NCBI RefSeq assembly: GCF_905147045.1
Contig: NC_065896.1
Coordinates: 7,031,001 to 7,095,000 of the forward strand
DNA: 64,000 nucleotides
From: Nymphalis io
Taxonomy: Eukaryota > Arthropoda > Insecta > Lepidoptera > Nymphalidae
Direction: 5' to 3'
A program made the position numbers and the translations under genes. Shown here piece after piece: positions 35,078-47,092 of this stretch (positions are counted from its first letter, which is position 1; each line of letters starts with the position of its first letter). Below the pieces are notes generated by a model. That model was not told the DNA's origin, made no database searches, and saw only the letters and a program-made list of their open reading frames with translations.

Positions 35078-35521
35078 CATGTTCTGTAAAAACTATTGTA
35101 TTGGAATATTTTACTGTGTTCGTATACATAAGCTTATTGTTGGTATAGTCTTGTTATATTAACATAGGACAGCAGTCAATATAAAATTTCGTGCTAAGCG
35201 GCATAATAGCAATGTTTGTTTTGCTTGAAAGAGACATTCAGTGTTAACAGAGTACAAATTCACTTCTATGCGTTCTGAGCACTTTAAGCATTGTAATAAA
35301 AAATACAATAATCGAAATTTATACAATACGTAATATGTATGTTAAAGTTATAACAAATCCATAATGAAATCATATTTTGATTATATTTTTATTTATACAG
35401 ATGCTTTATGGCTTAATGTTTTAGCAATTATAGAAGCTGCTATAACTTTTATAATTATTTATATAAATTGTATTTTTAACCTTGGATGTAATTTATTAAC
35501 GAAGTGAAATTTGTAAAATCA

Positions 35522-35745
35522 TAACAGCTTGTTAATGACTCATTGCTGGATTAAGGCCTCTCCTTTTTCGAAAAGGTTTGGATACTCATTCGGCACATGC
35601 TAATTTCTTTACGATGTTATATTTCTCTGAATTGATAAAAATAAATTAAGCGCAAGAAAATACAGTGGTGCTTGCTCGAATTTGAACCCACAATATTCAA
35701 TTAAGTTTCACGTATCACGTCTAATCACTGGGCCCGCTGATCAGC
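35522..35745 (-). repeat. Decayed SINE family A copy
   Basis: 'acagcttgttaatgactcat' at the left and the head complement 'cgaatttgaacccaca' and 'ctaatcactgggccc' at the right. Confidence 0.65.
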
Positions 35746-36083
35746 TACAGTGCCTATCCGTTATTTATCCGTTAATAAATAATCTGAAATTAATGAAAGA
35801 GATAAGAGATACTTGTAGCAATTTATAAAACAAGCGGAGTAGCGCTTAAAATATATTTCTTTTAGTAAATGCGGTTACCAATTAGTAGATTTTTGAAGCG
35901 AAAACTCGCTTTGCTAATTAATTAACTCAAACCCTTCACCAGAAACTCTTTTTATCTTGTTTTTGAATGTTTTTCAAATTTTATGTTAAAATGTTGGCCA
36001 ATCAATTATGAAATAAAATAAAACATAAATTTGAAAATGATTCAATCTGATTGTTTAATAAGATATTATTTGATAGCTTTACG

Positions 36084-36172
36084 GGGTGATTAGTTAAACA
36101 ATGCTGTGTCTTGTTCTTCTTTGAAGATCAAATCAATGCTGACGGAAAGAGAAATGTTTATAAGTAAGGCCA
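36084..36172. repeat. Dispersed repeat, copy 2
   Basis: Partner of 27236-27360; same word order, many substitutions. Confidence 0.5.
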
Positions 36173-36261
36173 TAAATGTTTCAATTGAATTTTATGACTA
36201 CAATTATACTGAATAAGACAAATCAATAAATATACTTTTCGAAAAGAAATAAAAAATCGAT

Positions 36262-36438
36262 ATGCAGAAAGTGATGGAGACGCTCAAAATAGATTATCAC
36301 GACAAAAACTCATCAGTTCTGATTAAAAATAGTAATCCAGTTTGTATTGCAGAGGAAAGCAAAGTTCGAAAACAGATTAGATGTTTGAAAAATTTCACAG
36401 AAAAACTCGATCAAGCCACGACTGTGAATGAAAAATAG
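36262..36438 (+). CDS. Hypothetical 58-residue ORF
   Basis: ATG at 36262 with an in-frame TAA four codons upstream; stop TAG at 36436-36438. The hydrophilic product (MQKVMETLKIDYHDKNSS..., ending LDQATTVNEK) has balanced codon use, including GC-ending codons unusual for the surrounding DNA. No motif recognised. It may be a processed-gene fragment, a short exon or chance. Confidence 0.25.
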   Translation: MQKVMETLKIDYHDKNSSVLIKNSNPVCIAEESKVRKQIRCLKNFTEKLDQATTVNEK

Positions 36439-36630
36439 CGCGTTTCGTGAATTTCAATTACGTAAAGCTACGATTTAGACTAGTGACGAATTACGAATGC
36501 TTTGTAGTTTTGTTATTGATCATACGCTGGTATTTTAATTTGGTTTATTAAAAACCAAACTCAAACATACATCGAAGTTTTTAATCAATTACCTACATCA
36601 CAAAAAATACATCTTTTTCGTTTATTATCT

Positions 36631-36944
36631 TTATTTTATTAAAAAGCCGAGATGGCCTAGTGGTTAGAACGCGTGAATCTTATCCGATGATTGTGGGTTA
36701 AAACCCGGGCAAGCACCACTGAATTTTCATGTGCTTAATTTGTGTTTATAATTCATCTTGTGCTTGACGGTGAAGGAAAACATCGTGAGGAAACCTGCAT
36801 CTGTCTAATTTCATTGAAATTCTGCCACATGTGTATTCTACCAACCCGCATTGGAGCAGCGTGGTGGAATAAGCTCCAAAACCTTCTCCCCAAAAAGGGA
36901 GAGGAGGCCTTAGCCCAGCAGTGGGACATTAACAGGCTGTTACT
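36631..36944 (+). repeat. Full-length SINE family A reference copy, 11-bp target duplication
   Basis: GTTTATTATCT flanks it at 36620-36630 and 36945-36955. The tRNA-like head shows an A box (TGGCCTAGTGG, about 36653-36663) and a B box (GGGTTAAAACCC, about 36697-36708). The tRNA-unrelated body ends 'cccagcagtgggacattaac'. It is the best copy here for defining the family; Pol III promoter boxes are visible. Confidence 0.9.
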
Positions 36945-36999
36945 GTTTATTATCTGGTGTTTATTTTGTGCCAGTGATTATTTTATTTATTAAGTCTTT

Positions 37000-39490
37000 T
37001 TTGCACACAATTTACAAAAAAATACAGTACAGTTACAATACAGACAAATGGGTAGTAAATGGGGAGTAAAGACATAAATCGTTACAAATACGCTGAACTC
37101 GTAAGATGCTACGTCCGTTGTATTGAATTGGTTAACTTACCCTTTAAATACAGCAATAGTACATACTATTAGTGGTGGCGTTAGAATAAATGTGTTATCT
37201 AATCAGATGTACAGATTAGTATCGTTATAAATTACATTGTAAAAAATATTTACTGTGATAAGAAATATATGTATAGGATGCATATAATAAAAACAATGGG
37301 AATCGGATTATGATTTTAGATACTGTTTAGTTAATGCCTTACCTCTTATGCTGATTGTATCTGGTTACGCTTGGATAAACCACAGCTTCTCTTGTAATGT
37401 TTCGAGGCATATTCTAGAGAAACAGGGCAATCGATTTTAAGCATTTGAACCGGTAGCCGTTCACTGATCTTATACAAAATCCATTTAGCTAGACGGTGTT
37501 TTACCCATACAATATTCCATTATTAGTTTTAATTACGAACGATCGGATTACTGACCTGGATTAGTGTCGTCTTACTTAAACCAAATTAATGACCATGACG
37601 GCCAGTAACATTGTGATATAATGTTACTGTTTTACTACCTGAATAGTATCTAATTTGAATATTATGTAAATAAATAAATTAATTTAGTTTAAAAAATAAG
37701 GCTAAAATTTTTTTTGGAGAAGGTTTGGAGCTTATTCCACCACGCTGTGCTTGACAAATACAACCTGTAATTGTGCTAACGATGTTTTCCGCCACTGGCG
37801 AGCACGAGATGCGCACTTATAAACAAGTGTTTTTTATTTTCAAAGTTTTCTTTATTGGTAACACTGATGCTCGTTATTGCTACCAACCAAAAAAAAAATA
37901 TGAAAGAAAATTGGTTGGCAACTACTGAACTGTTTTGTCTCTGATTATTTATATACGACATTGTAAGGGTTGCGGGAGCCGCTGGATGCGGGTAGCGCAA
38001 AACAGGCTATCGTTTGTCCAGCAGGGTACACAACTATTAACCGTTTTAGGCTAATATGATAGAGATGATGATGATGAGAGATGATGATTTATATATGTTT
38101 AGCATCTAGAAGTGAAACATTTCAAAAAACCTCGAATTGGTCTTTTTAAAAACAGAACACCAATAATTCAAATTGACGTAAATTAGTCACTCAATTGCTC
38201 TTAATTCCAAATAACAAATTGAACAAAATCAACCGTTCACAAGTCGGGCCAATAATGAATTATGTTCGTTACCTTTTTATCTACCAACAAAATGGCGGTT
38301 TTATATTAGCGAGCGTTTTTTTTACAACGCTTTTGTAGGGATCACGGAGTCTCTTAACTACGAATTAAATTATGAAATTTAAAATTAAATGGCGATTGCC
38401 CGGGTTTGAACCCAAACTCCAGGATTCAGGTGTTCTTAAGATATTCTTTGATAAAATAATCATTTCATAAGAACATTATTTATTGTCTGCAAATTCATTC
38501 TGCGTACTTTATGCTTGTTTATCGCTGCACTTAAAAACATCGTAGCAATGTTGAGAACTAGTAGAAGTAACGGAGTAGTTCACAGTTTTAAGTTTTGCTT
38601 TTACTGAAAAGCATCATTATTTAGAAGAGCTAGAAAGAGATATATGCATTCGCTTCGCATACGCCGTTAGAGTTGATATACTACGACTAGCTGGCAGTTA
38701 AAGTGATTGACCCGCGGGGATAAGTGATTAGAGTACAAATTCAAAATCTTTATATCCGAATATACTTTTTAACTTAATTGGTGAGTGGCTGCTAGAACTA
38801 TTCATGTTGTAGTTGTATGAATATGTTGAATAATTAATTTTTAAATGTAAGTTAATAAGGTAAAGAAAAATCAATCAGAATTAAATGTCTTGTTAGATTC
38901 GGTATGTCGCTCAATTTCTGAGCTTTGTATATATTTGTTTTCTGAACCAAATTTAAGTCACCGTGGCTATATTAATGGTCATTATAGATAGGTGCAATCT
39001 CTTTTTTCTTCCACTTTGTTCAATGAGAAGGCAATCCGACAAACACACTAAAAACTAAGGTAAAACTTGTTCGTAGAACCGTCCAGACAGCTTGAGGTAT
39101 ATCTATATAGTTATACAAACCAGGAGCCAGGACTTATACACAGCTACGTGACCCGTAGATTACTAAACTTTTTTATTTTTCATTATTACACTATAAAACT
39201 AATTATATAAAAGTTTAATGTAATACGGGTTTATTTTCGTAATTATTGTTTTCTTTATTTTATAATCTATGTTTTTTTTAAATATATTAGTAAAGTCAAT
39301 CTCAACTTTGGCTTCTATACATTGATACATTTACATAGCGACAAGACGTATTAACTATTGGTGCTTTAATATTATTGTAAAAATCAGTGATTTTGCTAAC
39401 AGTTTTCTCGAAAATTAAGATCTAAATACGTAGTATATCTTCGTTTAAAAGAATAAGTAAACTTATAACAATTTCAGTGCCAAAATATAA
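37000..39490. other. Intergenic DNA with small repeat scraps
   Basis: SINE family A scraps at 37718-37760 (minus) and 38385-38430 (head, minus), and the 'aatggcggtttt' repeat at 38290-38365 matching 33929-34005. A GATGATGAT run occurs near 38060-38090. No gene seen. Confidence 0.45.
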
Positions 39491-39796
39491 TAGTTTTCAA
39501 CAATAACTTTGCAAATATAAAAGTGATTTACATATGTTTAACGTTGGACAAGTGCATCGTGATCTACTTCGTGCGTCAAGACGTTAATGAGCTTCATATT
39601 GAAAAAACATACCGCAACCGATAGGTCATTGACCACACATAAACAACGTACAAAACTGATAACTATTTTTGCCCGGTCAACTTAAACAGTTGTTGGAACA
39701 GAGGTTTCGAACGCACCGCATACGCAGTCGATACAGGTTCAAATCTCACTTGTGCGCATCGTTACATTTTTTTTTTTTTGGTTGCGAAGTAATAAT

Positions 39797-40825
39797 ATGG
39801 AGTTCGCCTGCTGTAGCAAATCAATAAAAGATGCTGAAGATCCTATTGTATGTACATCTTGCGATAGGGAATTCCATGTAGCTTGTATGCTACAGCTAAA
39901 AGATCAAGAACTAAAACCGGACGATGATCTTAGAATCTCCTGGCGGTGTTCATCGTGTACCTCAAATAATTCTCGGGACAACAAATCTGATACCCCAATT
40001 CGCAATGTCACAAAGCGGTCCAAGCAAAAAACTGATAAGAGTACGTCTTCTGAAAAAAATACACATAAGGTAAATCTCACTGCGCTACAAATATCAAGAG
40101 ATGAAATTCGAAATATTATTAAATCTGAGTTTAAAGAGGCTTTTTCTGGATTTCAAAATGTCCTTGAGGATGTTAAAAAGGAAATTTTGTCACTCCAAAA
40201 CTCTGTGAAATTTTTAAGTGATACTCATGATGCGATTCTTAAGAGACTAGAAACAGCCGAGAATGGGATAAAAAAGTGTGATGCATTATATTCCGATGTA
40301 AAAAACTGCCAATTATCTATGATAAACCTCCAAAATGAAATTAATAATAAGGAACAATGGTCCAGGCGTTCTAATGTTGAGATTATTGGCCTTCCCGAAT
40401 CCAAAAACGAAAATTTAATTACAACAATGAATAAGTTATCGGAACTGGTGGATCACTCAGCTTACAGTCATTCGGACATCGATTTTATAACCCGCGTGGC
40501 CCCTAAAAACAATGATTCTAAAAAACCAAGACCCGTAATTATTCGATTTTTGTCTAGATGGAAGAAGGATGATTTCCTTGCTAGATTACGAGCAAAGAAG
40601 AATATCAGGGCTTGCGACCTTGGCTACGTGGGAAATACTAATCGTGTTTACTTTAACGATCATCTAACAAGTGCTAATAAGGCGCTTCTTCGTAAAACAA
40701 AAGAAATAGCTCGCGATAAAAAATATACGTATATTTGGGTAAAAAACTGTTCTATTATGGCTAGAAAAACTGACACTAGCCCTGTTATTCATATACTTAA
40801 CGAATGTGATTTAAAAAAATTGTAA
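39797..40825 (+). CDS. LINE ORF1: PHD-finger nucleic-acid-binding protein
   Basis: 342 residues from the ATG at 39797; the GTG-led extension upstream is not a start. Residues 1-60 form a PHD-type C4HC3 zinc finger (CCSKS, CTSCDREFHVAC, WRCSSC). A Ser/Lys-rich linker follows, then a coiled coil at about 115-200 (LEDVKKEILSLQNSVKFL). The C-terminal domain (NVEIIGLPESK, RPVIIRFLSRWKKDDFL, VYFNDHLTSANK) matches the RNA-binding ORF1 domain of insect LINEs, known to coat element RNA as a chaperone. The frame is intact. Confidence 0.88.
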   Translation: MEFACCSKSIKDAEDPIVCTSCDREFHVACMLQLKDQELKPDDDLRISWRCSSCTSNNSRDNKSDTPIRNVTKRSKQKTDKSTSSEKNTHKVNLTALQISRDEIRNIIKSEFKEAFSGFQNVLEDVKKEILSLQNSVKFLSDTHDAILKRLETAENGIKKCDALYSDVKNCQLSMINLQNEINNKEQWSRRSNVEIIGLPESKNENLITTMNKLSELVDHSAYSHSDIDFITRVAPKNNDSKKPRPVIIRFLSRWKKDDFLARLRAKKNIRACDLGYVGNTNRVYFNDHLTSANKALLRKTKEIARDKKYTYIWVKNCSIMARKTDTSPVIHILNECDLKKL

Positions 40826-41096
40826 TACGCGCAATTAATTTATCCAACATATTATATATAAGTACGTTTGGTGTCTTCTTTATAAATTTACTAAAATTAT
40901 GTTGGCTTTTCTATTTGATTGTAATTTTATTAGGCTTTGAGAGAGAGATGAAACTGCTAAATCTGTTTAAGGTTTATTCTATTTGTATATTTTTAGAAAG
41001 GAGAATTATTATAATTAATTTAGATGAAATGGTCAGTTTAAATGTATTTAGTATAATTCTTAAGTCTTATATGATTTATAAATTACTTATTTCGCA

Positions 41097-43967
41097 ATGG
41101 TATCCAAAATAGCGATTTTGTACCAAAACGTGCGAGGTCTTAGAACAAAAACTTCTGAGTTCTTTTCGAATATATTAAATTGTGAACATGACATAATTTG
41201 CCTAACTGAAACGTGGTTATTACCTGGAATTTTTGATTCAGAAATTTTTGATAGTCGCTACTCGGTCTATAGATGTGATCGTAACTACAATGAACGTAAC
41301 GATAAAATGGGAGGCGGTGTCCTGATTGCGGTGCGTAACGGACTCGTTGTTAAAGACCCTGTCTTTTTGCCGTCAAACGATATTGTTTCCTGTGACGTTT
41401 TTTCATTATGCGTAGCTTTAAGGACAAAAGGTAAGCCCGTTAATTGTAGATTTTTTTGTTGTTATTTTCCTCAGTCGGGTTCACAATTTCAAGATCAGTT
41501 GAACTTTTATGAACGTATCTCTGAATTAGTGATATTGAATCCGAAAGATATATTTTTAATAGTTGGTGATTTTAATGTTCCCAGTGCTATTTGGTCTCCT
41601 TCGTCCACATCCGCTGAGCTCTGTGAGAATATTGGAAACTCAATGGTCAATGCAATGTCTTCCTTCATGTCCTTAAATAACTTTTCCCAATATAACTTAG
41701 TCTCAAACATCAATAATCGCCAATTAGACCTTGTCTTCAGTAACTCAAATTGTAGGGTCATGCGCTGTGAAACACCTTTAGTAAAGGAAGATTTACACCA
41801 TCCCACGTTGGATATTATGTTAATAGATATTAACATTAGTAGCTTTCTTAGCCCTCCTCGTATTGTTAAACTTTTTCATAAAGCTGACTATAAAATAATT
41901 AATGAATTATTGGCTAACATTGATTGGTCGGTTATTTCTGATTACTATGATATTGACACATCCGTTGAGAAATTCTATTACATAATCAATGATATAATTA
42001 CAAAGAATATTCCTTCTAAAGTGGTTGTTGATCTTAGTAAGTATCCAGCGTGGTATTCTCCTGCACTTATTAAAATTATTAAAGAAAAACTAAAATATCA
42101 CAAAAAATGAAAAATGTATAATAATTACAGTGATTACAGTACTTTTAAATTACTTCGTGATAGACAAAAAAGGGTTGAAAAGACATGCTACGATAACTAT
42201 CTTGATTTTGCGGAAAATAATATTTTGAGAAACTCTAAGTGTTTTTGGACATTTGTCAAGACCAAACAGAATACAAATGACATTCCTGAGCGGCTATATT
42301 ATAACGATATCTCAACAAGTGACGGTCAGCAAATAAGCAATCTATTTAATGAATATTTCTATACATCCTTTGAACATAGTACACATCTTAACAATTTTTC
42401 CTGTAACAGTCAAAATAATAGTGGATATGCTAATACAATTAATTTGTCATCTGTTGATATTTCACTTGCTGATGTTCGTAAGTATTTGAAAACCTTAAAT
42501 ATTAAAAAAGGTAGCGGACCCGACGGTATACCACCTCTTTTTCTAAGTAAATGCCATATGACCATATCTATTCCTTTACATTTATTGTTTTGTATTTCCC
42601 TTCATACATGTACTATGCCTTCAATTTGGAAACAGTCTTATGTTGTGCCTATTTTTAAAAATGGAGATAGACATGATATCAAAAATTATCGTCCTATTTC
42701 GAAATTAAGTTCAATTCCAAAACTTTTTGAACGTATAATTTATGACAAAATCTTTCCAAGCATACGTCCCATAATTATTGACCAGCAGCATGGATTTATT
42801 AACAAGAAATCAACTGAAACTAATTTGTGTGAATTCACTGACTATGTTTTGACTGCAATGGACAAAGGATATCAGGTGGACGTTGTGTACACCGATTACT
42901 CCAAAGCGTTTGACAAAATCTCTCATTCTATCTTAATAGCAAAAATGGAGTTCATCGGTGTACATGGTGACCTCCTTAGATGGATCAAGTCATATTTATT
43001 GAATAGAAGTCAAGCCGTGACTGTGAAAGGATATTGCTCATCTTTTCTACCCGTTCCATCTGGAGTCCCTCAAGGCTCACATCTTGGACCACTGTTTTTT
43101 AATATATATATAAATGATGTTGTTTCGGTATTTGCATCTTCTAAATTTCTATTATATGCTGATGATACAAAAACTTATAAAATTATTAAGAGTGTTGATG
43201 ATTGTATTAGTCTGCAAAAAGATTTGAACTTACTTAGCGATTATTGTACTACCAATTCGCTGTTTTTGAATATAAAGAAATGTAATTGTATAACATATAC
43301 CAGAAAAAGAAAAGTGATCATTTACAACTACCGATTTAAGGAAGATGATATAAAACGTGTATCAGTGGTCAAAGATCTTGGAATAACACTCGATTCTAAA
43401 CTTCTTTTCGATGAACACATAAATTCCATAACTTCTAAAGCGTTTCGTATGCTAGGATTTGTGCTGAGGATTTCCAGAGAGTTTAAGCGTGTTTCAACTT
43501 TTGCTCTTTTATATAAATCATTTGTGAGACCTATTCTAGAATACGCTTGCACTGTCTGGAATCCACAGTATAGTAAATATATAGAATTCATCGAAAATAT
43601 TCAGGAAAAGTTTTTAAAATATTTAAAATTTGCGTCTATAAATAATTTGAATCAAATAGAAAAGATACCGACAACTGAACAGAGACGACTTGAACGTGAT
43701 ATGGTGTTTTTATATAAATTGATCCACAACATATTTGATTCCCCTTATCTCCTTTCTAAAATAAATATCAAGTGTCCTCGCCCTGGTAGTCGCAATAAAT
43801 CTATTTTTGATTTTCCATTGACAAAAACTAAATATGCAGCAAATGCATTTATTAATAGATCATCTAAACAATACAATAAAACATTTATTGAATGTGACAT
43901 ATTTCATCTCTCCCTTAAAAAATTCAAACTGGAAGTAAAAGAAATATTATACTCTCAAGAGCCTTAA
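41097..43967 (+). pseudogene. LINE ORF2: endonuclease-reverse transcriptase, one in-frame stop
   Basis: One frame of 957 codons runs from ATG 41097 to TAA 43965-43967, broken by a TGA at 42108-42110. The first 337 residues are an APE-type endonuclease with YQNVRG, LTETWL, GGGVLIAVR, VGDFNVP, LDLVFSN and HHPTLD, the usual metal and catalytic positions. After the stop come a linker and the reverse transcriptase: KGSGPDGIPPLF, IPKLFERII, QQHGFINKKST, YTDYSKAFDKI, VPSGVPQGSHLGPLFF and the active site YADD (43155-43166), then a thumb and a C-terminus without a CCHC knuckle that I can see. The enzyme would nick target DNA and prime reverse transcription from it. As written the polypeptide ends before the RT, so the copy is inactive on its own. 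Confidence 0.9.
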
Positions 43968-44208
43968 TTTACTCATGCATTTTTAATTAATTAATTATAA
44001 ATTGATTATTTATTATTAAATTATGTTTTCTTGATTTAAAAATTAAATTTATATTAAATATAAAAAATGTCTTGTTTTGTAATTACTTATGATTAATTTA
44101 TAAATGGAAACTGTTTTGGTTTATGAATTGTTTTATATTTTTTATTTTATTGTAATTATTTCACTGTTTGTTTCCTGTACACTAAATAAATAAATACTAA
44201 AAATAAAT

Positions 44209-46380
44209 CGTTTAACTGTCAACATGACGCCAAACATGAATTCCGAAATATTATGACCAAAGCTTTTGTTACCCACTCTTCAAACCCTACAACACAACCC
44301 TACAAATAATACAAAGTATTGACTTTTGGTGTAAAAATACTAAAAGGATTAATGTCAAAAAATATTTACGATCAGAACAGAAATAATCTTTCTTTAATGT
44401 AAATTACCAATAGAGCGTTAAATACGTAAGGTTTTAACCAATTCGAGGCCTTATATAGGTACATATATCCAACAACGCCTATATTCAGAGAATCTACCTA
44501 CATCACTACCCTTTTAACATTTCCATTTGAATTTATGTAAATAACAAACGAAACCGTTTTACATTAGTCACTAAAATCGAATGTTCGATGAAACTAATGT
44601 GATCTAAAATTTTGCAAAGTTGGAGAACATTTGCGGAACTGAAGCGTTCAAATTGCCGATAACTTTGTCATTAGTTAAATGAAATGAAAATGCATGAAAT
44701 TCCTTCTACTACGCGATCATTTGGATTTAAACAAGGTGGCTTTAATGAAGCCGTTGCAGGAAGTCCTTTGGAGACTTTCATTGCGTCTCTTTTTAATTAA
44801 AAACCGCAGTCGTTTCGGCGCCCGTATAAATGACTATGTTACAAAACGATGTGTTAATGGATTTTAGTTTGACTTTAAAAGTCTACCGAAGGTTTAAAAT
44901 CTAGGTGAATTCTAGCAAAAACATTCCAAAGCCGATTATTTGAGGGACGTTTTACCTGAAGAGTTATTAAAATGTGTGCAATTTTTTGAGGTTTAAATTT
45001 TGACAAATCTTTTTCAAATTTTGGAGGTTCGTTGTTTGATGTTGTACTTTTTTACAGCACTGTGTGTGTCTATTTTTGATATCTAACTCACATAATAGAA
45101 AATAATGCTTAGACTAAAACCAATTTTATCCGCCGCGTCAATATTAGGTACAATTAAATTAATTTTTAAATATTTTATATCAATATACTTATTTAGACAG
45201 TTGAATAATAACAGCTATACAAATATGGATATATTTGTATATAATTATTTTGGATTGTTGAGAAATTTTAAAGGCGATTATAACTTCATGGTACACCAGG
45301 ACAGGAGCAGTTTTAATAAGAACCGAACAATATGGTAAACTTTATGAAGCAAGCGTGTAGGTACTCTTATAGTCCAAATTTAGCGAGACTGAAAACTTAA
45401 AACTTTGGAATATACCTTTTTTTACAGTTATTCTATCATATTACGGTATATCAGATCAGTATTGAGGCTCGACGGACAAATAAATAAGTAAGATAATATA
45501 ATTTATAATCAAGATAAATATAAAATTGAACACTGCTTAAGAACAAGATTTAAGTTTTTAAGGTACTTATTTTTATGTATTTTTTCATATAATTAATGTA
45601 TCAAGACGAATAAAATTCAGTATATTCATTACATCATTTGTCACCAGCAGTACACTTGGATGGATGGAACTGGTTAAAAATCGAGTTGCAAGATTTGGCC
45701 TGCCCATGCAAACAGGTGAAGTTAAAGCTTGAAATGAATAGAGACAGAGATTAAGGAAAAGCTAATATATTAGAATAAGTCATCCATCTATTATGTATAT
45801 TCCTGTTCGTGTTTTCATTTCTCGTGAGATATGTGAGGATTAACATTATAAATCCAGAATCATGTATGGATCAATTCTAATCCTTTTGTAATTGCTGTAA
45901 ACCGAGCAATTAGTTGGTTCGTATTGATTTAAATATTACAATATGTCTAAAGTACCTTCCACGTAAACTCAAATAAAAGTCAAAAATAAATATGTATTAA
46001 ATAAATATATTTAATATTAATTATATATTAATTCTAATATTTTTAATAAAAATGCTTCCTGAAATTACATATGTTTCGTATGCACATGGGCTTTAATCTT
46101 CCTTGATATAGCTTAATAAATTATTGTTTATATCATCTTAGTCTTGAAGAGTCGCGGACTTTAGAATAAATCTGAATATATTTTTAATGTTATAATGTGT
46201 AAGTGTAGCGACTGCTGGTTGTTCTTAAAATAATATAAGAATAGCAATTTTTCGAAAATTCAAAAACAGTAATTTAAAAACAGATAAATACTAGGAGATG
46301 AATACTTTAGTCAACAATCGATACTTTTAGTATATCTATTAACTATTAGTGTTCTTCACATCGCAGTCGAATAAAGCTTT
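44209..46380. other. Intergenic DNA
   Basis: No supported gene. A 77-codon ORF at 45105-45338 (+) has an ATG but no other sign of coding. Confidence 0.4.
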
Positions 46381-46384
46381 ATGT

Positions 46385-46655
46385 AATCTAAGTCTGGGTA
46401 GGTACCACCCACTCATCAGATATTCTACCGCAAAACAGCAGTACTTGTTATTGTTGTGTTCCGGTTTGAAGGATGAGCGAGCCAGTGTAATTACAGGCAC
46501 AAGGGACATAAAATCTTAGTTCCCAAGGTTGATGGCGCATTGGCTATGTAAGAGATGGTTGACATTTCTTACAATGCCAATGTCTAAGGGCATTTGGTGA
46601 CCACCTACCATCAGGTGGCCGATATGCTCGTCCGCCTTCCTATTCTATAAAAAAA
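46385..46655 (+). repeat. Repeat family B copy
   Basis: 'gtctgggtaggtaccaccca' through 'ttcccaaggttgatggcgca' to 'atcaggtggccgatatgctc' and an A-rich tail; little decayed. Confidence 0.85.
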
Positions 46656-47035
46656 AATAAAAAAATAAGTACGTAAGGTGTGATAAAGTACGTATTTAAT
46701 AAATATAATAATATTTAAGGTTACAAAGATACTTTTTAAAAAATATCACGGGTATGTTTGACTGGCAATTTTTTTTGCGTCACTGCAATGTTGTATGTAT
46801 GTATACACATATATACGACATTACGACATTTGCTTTTATTTTAATCAATTTTAAAACATATAATAACAACTATGCAAGACTTTGACATAGACTTTGACGA
46901 ATAAAATAAAAAGAGATTAGATGTATTTGTTTTGGATATTATCACAATATTTTAACTTTTTCTTCCAACTATAGTAATTTTTATATAACTTTTCATATAT
47001 ATTTCCCCTTATGTAATCTGTTATAATTTGTATAT

Positions 47036-47092
47036 AGTTTGCAAGCAAGTAATTGTCGGTCGCAGTTTGCAAGCAAGTATTATTGGTCGGTA
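47036..47092. repeat. 28-bp tandem duplication
   Basis: AGTTTGCAAGCAAGTA followed by 'ttggtcgg'-like sequence, repeated once with small changes. Confidence 0.6.

Larger units (their letters stand above)
39500..44208 (+). mobile_element. Nearly complete jockey/CR1-like non-LTR retrotransposon
   Basis: Holds a 5' leader (left limit uncertain), ORF1 (39797-40825), a 271-base spacer, ORF2 (41097-43967, one internal stop) and a 240-base 3' region ending in TAAATAAATAAAT. No target duplication could be fixed, so the ends are approximate. The low number of breaks says the insertion is young compared with the other LINE pieces here. Confidence 0.88.

Noticed and set aside
34883..35162. Short ORFs on both strands
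   Set aside because: They lie inside a SINE family A copy.
39676..39760. tRNA-like sequence just before the LINE ORF1
   Set aside because: A B-box-like GGTTCAAATCTC is present, but no cloverleaf can be drawn and it is probably LINE leader.
45105..45338. 77-residue ORF
   Set aside because: AT-driven composition, no splice or promoter context, no motif.
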